From assembly GCA_023415595.1 (NCBI GenBank), contig JAEZJW010000007.1, positions 1-15,756 of the forward strand: 15,756 nt of DNA, written 5' to 3'. Shown here piece by piece: positions 1-6,530 of this stretch. How positions within the stretch are numbered: the first letter of the stretch is position 1; the number at the start of each line of letters is the position of its first letter. This stretch comes from Bacillota bacterium. GTDB taxonomy: Bacteria; Bacillota; Clostridia; Lachnospirales; Lachnospiraceae. The position numbers and the translations under genes were made by a program. The notes under the pieces were generated by a model. It was not told the origin of the DNA. It searched no databases and worked only from the letters and a program-made list of their open reading frames with translations.

Positions 1-46
1 GATGATCATATGCCTTCAATGTGATTCTCATTACTTGACTTGCCAT
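1..46 (-). CDS. rpsJ: 30S ribosomal protein S10, N-terminal fragment
   Basis: The first 15 codons, read leftwards from the ATG at 46-44, give MASQVMRITLKAYDH, the characteristic start of bacterial S10; the rest lies beyond the left edge. S10 (uS10) is a protein of the 30S head and, as NusE, a partner of NusB in antitermination. A strong Shine-Dalgarno AGGAGG on the minus strand (58-63) lies 11 nt before the ATG, with seven U residues in the gap. rpsJ normally heads the S10-spc-alpha operon, so a large ribosomal protein operon should continue to the left. The identification rests on 15 residues, but they match the family well and the long upstream leader fits. Confidence 0.93.
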   Translation of the reverse strand, partial: MASQVMRITLKAYDH

Positions 47-347
47 AAAAAAAGCCGCCTCCTTTTCGCACTTAAGTTCAGTACGACAAGTGGTGACTGT
101 ACACTCATCCGTGTGTATCTTCATTTACCATACATATAATCCGGTTTCCCGGACTTCCTGCTTACAGATCATTCGATTTGTTTCGCTTGTATACTATGAG
201 ATTTTCACACGTCTTATCTGCCCAATGGCAGAAGGTTCTATTGGTACAGTGACTTGTCGCCAGTTTCATAACTTGACATTCGCTCCACGGAAAACCTACC
301 CAAGATCGGTAGCAACCTCACGCTTCTACGCTATCAACGTCACAACA
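47..347 (-). ncRNA. Long structured 5' leader of the rpsJ (S10) operon, candidate ribosomal-protein autoregulatory leader
   Basis: About 300 nt separate the predicted transcription start (near 347) from the rpsJ ATG, and no convincing gene lies there. In the minus-strand RNA, GACAAGT-C-ACTGTAC (258-244) can pair with GTACAGT-CACC-ACTTGTC (102-85). This gives 14 bp in two 7-bp blocks around a 1x4 internal loop. The helix encloses two local hairpins: TCCGG-GAAA-CCGGA with a GNRA tetraloop (153-140), and a 6-bp stem with core CTGCC/GGCAG (232-217). The closing helix ends about 20 nt upstream of the Shine-Dalgarno site. Several unrelated ribosomal protein leaders in Firmicutes work by binding an operon-encoded protein; S10-operon control by L4 is the known enterobacterial case. 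That this leader works that way, and which protein binds, is inference. Confidence 0.6.
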
Positions 348-353
348 TTTGAT

Positions 354-382
354 ATTATACACTAAGAATATAGTATTTGCAA
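354..382 (-). promoter_or_regulatory. Sigma-A-type promoter of the rpsJ operon
   Basis: On the minus strand, TTGCAA (382-377) and a consensus TATAAT (359-354) are separated by exactly 17 bp. Transcription should start around 346-348 and run leftwards through the leader into rpsJ. The strong -10 fits a highly expressed ribosomal protein operon. Confidence 0.8.
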
Positions 383-508
383 GTACTTTTTAAAGATTCT
401 TGAACTACTGAAGGTTTATCCAAAAATACTGATGGCTATTATTCCCCTCCTTGGCTTACATTATTTATATTGTCATCAATTTCTAATTATAAAGTGTCAA
501 CGCAAAGA

Positions 509-588
509 GCAGCAGCTCAATCCACCATATACTTGGATTCAACTGCTGCCTTTGACCAGGAATGAAAGTCTGTCAGGCTGTCATTCCT
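509..588 (-). terminator. Tandem hairpins downstream of the anti-sigma gene
   Basis: Two inverted repeats follow the stop codon at 624. The first pairs AGGAATGA (558-565) with TCATTCCT (581-588), with further inner pairing. The second pairs GCAGCAG (509-515) with CTGCTGC (543-549), plus an inner AATCCA/TGGATT block. On the minus strand the second is followed by only a weak U-rich stretch (TCTTTGCGTT), so it is not a textbook terminator. The position suggests a transcription end or 3' processing barrier for the sigma/anti-sigma operon. The rest of 383-623 shows no gene I can support. Confidence 0.45.
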
Positions 589-623
589 TCCTAACCTTCA
601 TGAGAATGACCTGCTTACGCATT

Positions 624-2309
624 TTATTCTTTAACAGGATCATATCCTACCACTGTCCAGATACCCGTATCATCCTGCCGTACAAGACGCTTCATATATA
701 CTCTCTGAGCAATCGTATCCTTGCTGTCAATCTCAGCAATTGCACTGATACCGTTATTCTCTATGATCTTCACCGCTTCGTATGGAATTTTATAGTCTCC
801 GATAATCCCCTCAGGTGAGATCAGAATATTGGCGTATACCTGGGCGACAAAGGCCGGATCCAGCTTCCATGGGGAATGTCCCGCATCCACACTCTTCTGG
901 TCATTCTGTTCAGCCTCCAGGTCATAGGGGACTTCGATCTGCGGCTTATCAGACTTTTTCTCATCTGAAGGAAGGATAAGTTCTCCCTGAGAGACAGTCT
1001 TTATGAAGCCGCCTAACTCCTCGGGGTGAAGATTACCGTATATCCTGTATTCCATATCCCCTTCCAACCAGCGGATGGAAGTAACACCTGCCTGGCCAAG
1101 GAAGTTTTGGAGGATTTCCGCCTGCTCCCCTCCCACCGCACCTAACATGGCCATCGGATCAGGCTTTAGATCATCTTCCGCCTTTGCCTGCAGGATCACC
1201 ACAGTTTTACTGTTTTCCTTGCTCTGAAAGGTCAGCTGAATGGCTTCGGAATTAGACAGATAGGAGATCCGTGACAGTTCATAGTTCTCCGGCAATCCCT
1301 CCGGAATAACCGGAAGGAACCCTGCTGCCTCCCCTGCCTCTTCCATCGTAGACAGCACCTGCTCCGGATCCGTCTCAATCTCCGAATAACCGACCGGCAT
1401 TGAGTACTGAAGAAGCTCTGCCGGTATCTCTTCCATAAAACCAAGCTCTGTATAGGTCACCTTCATCTGAAGTGCATTCTGCATCGAGGATTGTCTCTGG
1501 AGGGGCAGGTCCGTCTCCTCATCCACCCAAAGACGGTAGGTATCACCGCCGTCAGGAGTTATCTCCAGAATGATTGCTTCCCTCCCTGCGATCGTTTCTT
1601 CTCCTGCTTTCTTAACAGATAGTGCACTCTTTGCTTCCTCTACTTCCTTCCCTAACTCGAAGGTAAAGCGGTAGGGGTCCGGAAAAGCCGGAAATAGGTA
1701 GACTACCTTCTCCTCCGGCCTTAGCTGCCACCTGACATCTCCGTTATTTGCAGTAATCATATCCTTCTGGTAGCCTGCAAGCTCCTTCAGCCAGTAATTC
1801 CCCTGACGGTCCGCCCAGACCTCCTTGCGTGCCTGAACCACTGTCTCCCCTAGTCCGTTGGTTTCTGTTACCTCCAAAATTCCATGGTATGCACCTACTT
1901 CTTCCATCGCTTGCTCCATTGCCTTAACGATGCTGGCCTGATGACTGCCGATGGGAAGGTCTGTTGCCGTGATCAGGATCAAAACAGCCGCAGCTATGGC
2001 AGAGGCCGTAATCAGCATACGGCGCAGCATGACCGGCCTATGTTTTCCCCCTCTCCGAGCTGAAGCATTATCGTGGTTTTCTGCTGCAGCCTCCTTACTG
2101 ATTCCCCGCTGATCTCTTCCGGTTGCAGCTATGATGAGTCTGTCTTCGAATTCCCTGCCCGGCAGTACCGGGTCCTTCAATCTCTTTATTCTCCTGACTG
2201 TATCCATAAGCCCTTCATATTCTGTATCCCGAGGTAAGTTCCTATGCTCCTTCGGTATCTCTTCCTTATTTAAATGATCGATATACTTGGACAATCTCTT
2301 CTCTTTCAT
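624..2309 (-). CDS. Membrane-anchored putative anti-sigma factor with extracellular RseB/LolA-like and DUF4367-like regions
   Basis: This 561-residue protein lies directly downstream of an ECF sigma factor gene, so it is probably its anti-sigma factor. Residues 1-95 are charged and cytoplasmic and lack a visible HxxxCxxC zinc anti-sigma motif. Residues about 97-117 form one transmembrane segment. Residues about 125-305 resemble the RseB/LolA-like fold (YHGILEVTET, YWLKELAG, LWVDEETDLPLQRQ). Residues about 306-445 have DUF4367 character, including FLPVIPEGLPENYEL. Residues about 480-561 form another globular part ending WTVVGYDPVKE. The start at 2309 is chosen because AAGGAGGA (2322-2315) sits 5 nt upstream; an in-frame ATG at 2336 lies inside the tandem repeat and has no such site. 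Outer domains could sense envelope lipids or damage, with regulated proteolysis freeing the sigma factor. Family-level assignment is good, ligand unknown. Confidence 0.8.
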   Translation of the reverse strand: MKEKRLSKYIDHLNKEEIPKEHRNLPRDTEYEGLMDTVRRIKRLKDPVLPGREFEDRLIIAATGRDQRGISKEAAAENHDNASARRGGKHRPVMLRRMLITASAIAAAVLILITATDLPIGSHQASIVKAMEQAMEEVGAYHGILEVTETNGLGETVVQARKEVWADRQGNYWLKELAGYQKDMITANNGDVRWQLRPEEKVVYLFPAFPDPYRFTFELGKEVEEAKSALSVKKAGEETIAGREAIILEITPDGGDTYRLWVDEETDLPLQRQSSMQNALQMKVTYTELGFMEEIPAELLQYSMPVGYSEIETDPEQVLSTMEEAGEAAGFLPVIPEGLPENYELSRISYLSNSEAIQLTFQSKENSKTVVILQAKAEDDLKPDPMAMLGAVGGEQAEILQNFLGQAGVTSIRWLEGDMEYRIYGNLHPEELGGFIKTVSQGELILPSDEKKSDKPQIEVPYDLEAEQNDQKSVDAGHSPWKLDPAFVAQVYANILISPEGIIGDYKIPYEAVKIIENNGISAIAEIDSKDTIAQRVYMKRLVRQDDTGIWTVVGYDPVKE

Positions 2310-2322
2310 CACAATCCTCCTT

Positions 2323-2502
2323 ACCCATATACTCATATACCCATATACTCATAAACACATATACCCATATACCCATATACCCATATACCCATATACCCAT
2401 TTACCCATATACCCATATACCCATATGATCATATCCCCATCTATCCCTTACCCATATACCCGTATACCCGTATACCCATATTCCTATTTACTCATAACCC
2501 AT
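2323..2502 (-). repeat. Period-8 tandem repeat (ATATGGGT in mRNA sense) between sigma and anti-sigma genes
   Basis: The whole gap between the sigma stop codon and the anti-sigma ribosome binding site is built of an 8-bp unit, ACCCATAT on the plus strand and ATATGGGT on the mRNA-sense strand, in roughly 22 more or less degenerate copies. The CCC tracts at 2364, 2372, 2380, 2388, 2396, 2404, 2412 and 2420 are spaced exactly 8 bp, and another exact run occurs at 2451, 2459, 2467 and 2475. Variant units (ACCCGTAT) sit side by side, as expected from slippage or unequal crossing over. On the mRNA strand this gives G3-N5 arrays matching the usual G-quadruplex rule. Each unit also contains ATG, and 8 is not a multiple of 3, so copy number changes shift the frame of short peptides read through it. 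Confidence 0.95.
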
Positions 2503-3027
2503 TTACCCCTTCAGCAGCTTTGTCAGTGCTTTGATTGCCCGGAACTGAAGTACCCGAACGGTTCCTTCCTTTTTGTTCATCTGTCTGGCTGTCTCAGCAG
2601 AGGAATAACCCTTTAGTATTCTTAAACGGATTACAGTCTGCTGCTCCTGCGGCAGCTTCCTTATTGCTTCCTCGAGCAGAGCCCTGTCCTCTGCCTCCCC
2701 TGAGAAATCACTGACTGACATTACTTCCGGATCCACCACTTCGATATTTACCATTTGCCCCTTCCTTTTCTTCAGCCTCCACTGATCCCGGATGATGTTC
2801 AAAGCGATTGATTTTAGGTAGCTGCTATAATCCGTGACGATAATCTCATGGTACTTCATATATTGAAAAGCCTTCGCATAGGTTTCCTGCGTAATATCCT
2901 CTGCCTCTTCCCGGTTCTGGACCCGATAATAAACGAAGCGGTACAGATCCCTCCAGGTGCTTCTGCAGATCTCCTCCAGCTCTATTCCTGAAAATCCCTG
3001 ATTCATCCTATTCCTTATCCCAGGCAT
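2503..3027 (-). CDS. ECF-family RNA polymerase sigma factor
   Basis: This 174-residue protein has the two-domain layout of group 4 (ECF) sigma factors, which direct RNA polymerase to stress promoters. Sigma region 2 spans residues about 22-90, with the core-binding DITQETYAKAF segment and the promoter-melting/-10 helix SYLKSIALNIIRDQWR. Region 4 spans about 115-173, with LPQEQQTVIRLRILKGYS and a helix-turn-helix around SAETARQMNKKEGTVRVLQF. Length is normal for the family. The start at 3027 has GGGAGG 10 nt upstream. The gene is first in an operon with the putative anti-sigma gene, and an ECF-like promoter lies just upstream, suggesting autoregulation. Subfamily and regulon cannot be assigned from sequence alone. 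Confidence 0.92.
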   Translation of the reverse strand: MPGIRNRMNQGFSGIELEEICRSTWRDLYRFVYYRVQNREEAEDITQETYAKAFQYMKYHEIIVTDYSSYLKSIALNIIRDQWRLKKRKGQMVNIEVVDPEVMSVSDFSGEAEDRALLEEAIRKLPQEQQTVIRLRILKGYSSAETARQMNKKEGTVRVLQFRAIKALTKLLKG

Positions 3028-3075
3028 TCATCCCTTTCCTCCCTTTGTCCATCAAATTATGTTTCTATTAGTATA

Positions 3076-3102
3076 GACGAAAAAAGGACCCATGACGTTA
3101 CA
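3076..3102 (-). promoter_or_regulatory. ECF-type (probably autoregulated) promoter of the sigma/anti-sigma operon
   Basis: On the minus strand TGTAAC (3102-3097) and CGTC (3079-3076) are separated by 17 bp. Bacillus ECF promoters are of this kind (SigX TGTAAC...CGAC, SigW TGAAAC...CGTA). Transcription would start near 3070, about 40 nt before the sigma start codon. ECF sigma genes commonly drive their own operon from such a site. The match is by eye. Confidence 0.65.
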
Positions 3103-3120
3103 TAGATATGTAAATTCATG
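3091..3120. promoter_or_regulatory. Symmetric dyad overlapping the -35 of the sigma operon promoter
   Basis: The 30 bp read CATG, 3 nt, TTACAT, AGAT, ATGTAA, 3 nt, CATG: a symmetric operator-like arrangement whose left half overlaps the TGTAAC -35 element. It could bind a dimeric regulator. The right half places an oppositely oriented TGTAA on the plus strand, but no divergent gene starts there. Function is unknown. Confidence 0.45.
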
Positions 3121-3254
3121 AATCCTATTAATATTATTGTTTATAGTTTTCGGTTGTACGTATAGAACAGGGCTATTCACGATCCAAGGTCAGCATATGC
3201 TTATTCCTTCGGAATATAAAGCAACCACCAACACCTAAACGCCAATGCACAGCA

Positions 3255-4118
3255 TCATATCTCCCATCTCCCGGAGGCACCGCAAGGAAGAATAAACCCA
3301 TTTGAGGTAACCGGCAGCCCGATCTCCTCTGCCACAATCTTCCCCTGATATGTCTTTCCAAGTACTTCAGAAAGCATATAGGCCAGGACTCCGGGTTGAA
3401 GACCCGTCGTATAGGAATTAATCAGGAAGAAGACAGGTTTATCTGACAAAACCTTGGCACAGAGCTGGAGGAACGGATAGATATTGTCCTCGATCTTCCA
3501 GATCTCACCCTTGGGTCCTCTCCCATAGGAGGGAGGATCCATGATGACAGCGTCATATTTACTCTCTCTGCGTATCTCACGTTCCACGAATTTCACACAA
3601 TCATCTACAATGTACCTGATCGGAGCATTGCCCAGCCCGGAGGCCTCTGCATTCTCCCTCGCCCAGGTTACCATTCCCTTGGAGGCATCCACATGAGTGA
3701 CCGCGGCTCCGGCCTTCGCTGCCGCCAGGGTTGCCCCGCCGGTATATGCGAACAGGTTTAATACCTTAATCTGTCTGTCCTTGATATTCTTAATCTTTTC
3801 CGAAAACCAGTCCCAGTTCACTGCCTGTTCGGGGAAGAGTCCCGTATGCTTAAAGCTGAAGGGTTGCAGGTGAAAAGTAAGCTCCTTATATTGAATATCC
3901 CACTGCTTCGGCAAATCGAAGAACTCCCATTCTCCACCACCCTTGGAGCTTCTGTGATAATGGCCATTCCTCGTCTTCCATCCCTTATGGAGCTTCGGGG
4001 TATCCCACAGTACCTGAGGATCGGGGCGAACCAGGAGATAATCTCCCCACCGTTCCAGCTTCTCTCCATTCGAGGTATCTATTACTTCATAATCCTTCCA
4101 GCCATCCGCAATCCACAT
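3255..4118 (-). CDS. Class I SAM-dependent methyltransferase of the RlmI/PF10672 type
   Basis: This 287-residue cytoplasmic protein has the SAM-binding motif I VLNLFAYTGGATLAAAKAGA (residues about 119-138), an acidic loop VTHVDASKGMVTWARENAEA (about 140-159) and the catalytic-type motif IV DPPSYGRG (194-201). These are typical of the Methyltrans_SAM (PF10672) group that includes the 23S rRNA cytosine methyltransferase RlmI. It lacks the N-terminal PUA domain of true RlmI; its N-terminus (YEVIDTSNGEKLERWGDYLL) is a short beta-rich region instead. rRNA is a plausible substrate, but this is inference. The start at 4118 has only a weak purine-rich site (AGAAAGAGAG), yet no better start exists. 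It has its own promoter at 4208-4236 and is divergent from pspA. Confidence 0.8.
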   Translation of the reverse strand: MWIADGWKDYEVIDTSNGEKLERWGDYLLVRPDPQVLWDTPKLHKGWKTRNGHYHRSSKGGGEWEFFDLPKQWDIQYKELTFHLQPFSFKHTGLFPEQAVNWDWFSEKIKNIKDRQIKVLNLFAYTGGATLAAAKAGAAVTHVDASKGMVTWARENAEASGLGNAPIRYIVDDCVKFVEREIRRESKYDAVIMDPPSYGRGPKGEIWKIEDNIYPFLQLCAKVLSDKPVFFLINSYTTGLQPGVLAYMLSEVLGKTYQGKIVAEEIGLPVTSNGFILPCGASGRWEI

Positions 4119-4207
4119 AGTAATCTCTCTTTCTTCTTATCTGCTTGAAATCACAGTTCTTTCAACATTAATATTATTCTCTGTACCTTCAATGAATATT
4201 TCTTCCT

Positions 4208-4236
4208 ATTATATATTAGAGGTTTATAAATTACAA
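4208..4236 (-). promoter_or_regulatory. Sigma-A-type promoter of the RlmI-like methyltransferase
   Basis: On the minus strand TTGTAA (4236-4231) and a perfect TATAAT (4213-4208) are 17 bp apart, giving a start near 4201 and an untranslated leader of about 80 nt. An 11-bp direct repeat, ATGAATATTTC, flanks the promoter at 4192-4202 and 4243-4253. Confidence 0.7.
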
Positions 4237-4367
4237 CCTTACATGAATATTTCCGTTATCTTACCGTTACTGTTCACGCCCTGGCCAGTAATTCTGTGGA
4301 ATGATTTCGGCAAATGATTTCGAAAAGGTCTATAAACTCCCTCTAATGATTCTAACCTTAATTTAAC

Positions 4368-4396
4368 TTGACGTTACAGATATTTCATACTAAACT
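4368..4396 (+). promoter_or_regulatory. Candidate promoter of the pspA operon
   Basis: TTGACG (4368-4373) and TAAACT (4391-4396) are separated by 17 bp; the -35 is strong and the -10 weak (4 of 6), as expected for a regulated promoter. It lies about 110 nt before the pspA start. The -35 overlaps the 10-mer TGACGTTACA (4369-4378), which also occurs at 3093-3102 in the sigma operon promoter. Together with the methyltransferase promoter it accounts for most of the 390-bp divergent intergenic region. Confidence 0.55.
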
Positions 4397-4407
4397 TTAA
4401 GCTGTAA

Positions 4408-4419
4408 TAAGTTAACTTA
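4408..4419. promoter_or_regulatory. 12-bp perfect palindrome just downstream of the pspA promoter
   Basis: TAAGTTAACTTA is a perfect palindrome located immediately after the predicted transcription start, where a repressor could block transcription. It is AT-rich, so chance occurrence is possible. Confidence 0.3.
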
Positions 4420-4508
4420 AAAGGCTGCTTATAACAAATCTTAGCATATTAAGAATGAATATGAGTTTAGCCTCTTAACGATACATAACATATGGAGGGA
4501 TAATTACT

Positions 4509-5183
4509 ATGGGAATTTTAACAAGATTCAAAGACATCATGTCCAGCAACATCAATGCACTGTTAGATAAAGCAGAGGATCCTGAGAAGATGATCGATCA
4601 GTGCCTGAGAAATCTCAATTCCGATCTCGGTAAAGTAAAGTCTGAAACTGCTGCCATTATGGCAGAGGAACAGAGAGCCAAGAGAGTTCTCGATGACTGC
4701 AACGAAGAGATCACCAAGATGCAGGCTTATGCAGTAAAAGCCCTTGAAGCAGAAAATGAGAGTGATGCTCGTAAGTTCTTAGAGCAGAAGGCATCCTTGA
4801 CCTCAAAACAGCCCGGATTACAGGAAGCTTACGACCTGGCGCATAGTAATGCCACCCATATGCGTGAGATGCATGATAAGCTGGTGGAGGATATCAATGA
4901 GCTTGAGTCCCGCAAGGATATGATCAAGGGTAAGCTGGCTGTCGCCAAGACCCAGGAGAGAATCAACAAGATGGGCTCCTCCGTGGTCAGTGCCAATAAC
5001 TCCATGGCAAGCTTTGCCAAGTACGAGGAGATGGCAGATAAAGCCCTCGATAAGGCAAATGCCATGGCAGAGTTAAATCGCTCCTCTTCCGATCAGTCCA
5101 TCGAGGATCTGACGAAGAAGTATGATGTGAATACCTCCGTAGAGGATGAACTGGCAGCACTTAAAGCCAGCCTGAATAAATAA
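4509..5183 (+). CDS. pspA: PspA/IM30 (LiaH-like) membrane stress protein
   Basis: This 224-residue protein is a PspA/Vipp1-family (ESCRT-III-like) protein, which assembles on the inner face of a stressed membrane and preserves its integrity. The N-terminus MGILTRFKDIMSSNINALLD is the family's amphipathic helix, followed by the conserved AEDPEKMIDQCLRNLNSDL and a long alpha-helical coiled coil to about residue 160. There is no Vipp1-type C-terminal extension, so PspA/LiaH is the better name. GGAGGG (4494-4499) precedes the ATG by 9 nt. It is first in an operon matching Bacillus subtilis pspA(ydjF)-ydjG-ydjH-ydjI, which is known to be sigma-W controlled. No PspF, PspB, PspC or LiaRS gene is in the window. 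Confidence 0.93.
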   Translation: MGILTRFKDIMSSNINALLDKAEDPEKMIDQCLRNLNSDLGKVKSETAAIMAEEQRAKRVLDDCNEEITKMQAYAVKALEAENESDARKFLEQKASLTSKQPGLQEAYDLAHSNATHMREMHDKLVEDINELESRKDMIKGKLAVAKTQERINKMGSSVVSANNSMASFAKYEEMADKALDKANAMAELNRSSSDQSIEDLTKKYDVNTSVEDELAALKASLNK

Positions 5184-5242
5184 GAACGCTTAACGCAAGT
5201 AAGATGAGCCGGCAAGCCGGGTAGTTTGTCATGCATCATGAA

Positions 5243-5289
5243 ATGTCCGCAGGAGAAAAGCTTCCGGCTTTCCTACTTGCGGGCATTTT
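5243..5289 (+). terminator. Terminator-like hairpin between pspA and the zinc-ribbon gene
   Basis: ATGTCCGCA (5243-5251) pairs with TGCGGGCAT (5278-5286), with one G-U pair and further inner pairing (AGGA.. with TCCT), and TTTT follows. It sits in the unusually long 204-bp gap after pspA. It could partly terminate, letting PspA be made in excess over the downstream proteins, or stabilise the pspA message. Confidence 0.5.
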
Positions 5290-5387
5290 GCAAGGAGCCG
5301 AATCTATTTCATCTGTAATCACAGCATAACGAAAGATATGCAAGCTCCTAATAACGATAGATCTTTGAAAAGGGGGGATTTCTACAA

Positions 5388-6530
5388 ATGGTAGTACATT
5401 ATAAATGCCCGAACTGTGGGGCGGATATGGCTTACGATTCCGAATCGGGTATGCTGCGCTGCGGCAGCTGCGGCAGAACGGATAATATAGAACAAATGGC
5501 AGGAGTGAAAAATCTGCCAAAGGATGCCACTGTTACCTACGAAAGAAATACGGAGGACGCAACCGCTGAAGATGAATCCTTTGAGGAGGATTATGCAGAT
5601 GAATCTGATACGGATGAGCCCTCCAGTCATGCAACCTTCCGAGGGGATGAAGCAACCGAATATCACTGTAATAATTGCGGTGCTGTCCTGATCACGGATC
5701 CTCAAACCGCTGCAACTACCTGTAGCTTCTGCGGTGCGGGAGTCGTATTAAGTGATCGGCTGTCCGGAAGCCTGGCACCTGCTAAACTGATTCCATTTAC
5801 GATCAGTAAGCAACAGGCACAGGAGGCCTTCAAGAAATGGTGCCGTAAAGGTCTCCTTACCCCATCTGATTTCATGAAAGCTGACCGTATTAAGAATATC
5901 ACAGGACTGTATGTTCCCTTCTGGCTCTATGACCTGAACGGCCGCGGAGAAGCAGAGGCCACCTGCACCAGGGTATTTACTTATTCCCGTGGTGAGTGGA
6001 TCTATACCGAGACGAAGTATTATCATGTCTATCGTAAGGTGGATCTGAATTATCTTCGGATTCCCTGCGATGCCTCAGGTAAAATGGACGATTCCATGAT
6101 GGATAAATTGGAGCCATATGAGTACAACAACCTGAAGGATTTTAATATGCCCTATCTGGCAGGTTATATTGCCGAGAAATATGATTTTGACGATAATGCC
6201 CTACTCCCGAGAATCAAGGAACGGGCAACTAATTATGTCGATAACTATATCCATTCCACAATCCACGGCTACACCACGGTTTCCTTCCACCGGAAGGATA
6301 TCAATATCCGTAAAAGGAAGGCTGACTATTCTCTGCTTCCGGTATGGATGGTCTGCTATGACTACAAGCAGGCGGAGCACAACTTTGCAATGAACGGGCA
6401 GACCGGTAAGATCGTCGGTAAGCCTCCCATCAGTAAAGGGAACGTCGCAGCCTGGTTCCTCGGAATATCCACCGGAACCTTTATCCTGTTCCAGCTTCTG
6501 ACTTTAGTATTAGGAGGTAGTTCATTATGA
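5388..6530 (+). CDS. ydjG: Double zinc-ribbon membrane protein (YdjG-like)
   Basis: This 380-residue protein begins with two rubredoxin/TFIIB-like zinc ribbons: C7-x2-C10 with C25-x2-C28, and C94-x2-C97 with C112-x2-C115. A strongly acidic linker (about 55-80) separates them. A conserved region follows (about 125-345; APAKLIPF, GLYVPFWLYD, LLPVWMVCYDY, MNGQTGKIVGKPP), then a C-terminal transmembrane helix (about 353-375). This matches the B. subtilis YdjG type, which works with PspA in the envelope-stress operon. With no signal peptide and a C-terminal anchor, the ribbons should face the cytoplasm. Start supported by AAGGGGGGA about 9 nt upstream. The stop overlaps the next start (ATGA), indicating translational coupling. 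Molecular function not established. Confidence 0.82.
   Translation: MVVHYKCPNCGADMAYDSESGMLRCGSCGRTDNIEQMAGVKNLPKDATVTYERNTEDATAEDESFEEDYADESDTDEPSSHATFRGDEATEYHCNNCGAVLITDPQTAATTCSFCGAGVVLSDRLSGSLAPAKLIPFTISKQQAQEAFKKWCRKGLLTPSDFMKADRIKNITGLYVPFWLYDLNGRGEAEATCTRVFTYSRGEWIYTETKYYHVYRKVDLNYLRIPCDASGKMDDSMMDKLEPYEYNNLKDFNMPYLAGYIAEKYDFDDNALLPRIKERATNYVDNYIHSTIHGYTTVSFHRKDINIRKRKADYSLLPVWMVCYDYKQAEHNFAMNGQTGKIVGKPPISKGNVAAWFLGISTGTFILFQLLTLVLGGSSL

Noticed and set aside
90..365. 91-residue plus-strand reading frame in the rpsJ leader
   Set aside because: It lies antisense to the rpsJ leader and promoter, has no clear ribosome binding site and shows no recognisable domain.
483..500. TTGACA on the minus strand near TATAAT as a second rpsJ promoter
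   Set aside because: The two hexamers are only about 5 bp apart and no good -10 occurs at 16-18 bp.
432..818. 128-residue plus-strand reading frame
   Set aside because: It runs through hairpins and antisense into the anti-sigma gene, with no ribosome binding site or domain.
2323..2502. Possible CRISPR array
   Set aside because: The period is 8 bp with no unique spacers; it is a simple tandem repeat. The 59-bp pair at 12910-13067 is likewise only two copies with no cas genes.
2287..2616. 109-residue plus-strand frame rich in Tyr-Pro-Tyr-Thr
   Set aside because: The composition is just the 8-bp tandem repeat translated on the non-coding strand, and both ends overlap real genes.
3173..3361. 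62-residue minus-strand frame after the RlmI-like gene
   Set aside because: Most of it overlaps the methyltransferase in another frame, and it has no ribosome binding site or domain.
4351..4375. ECF-type promoter for pspA (TCTAAC, 15 bp, CGTT)
   Set aside because: Spacing is shorter than the 16-17 bp expected and the -10 differs from the CGTC of the sigma operon; the sigma-A-like promoter fits better. The reverse-strand TGTAAC at 4373-4378 has no CGTC at the right distance.
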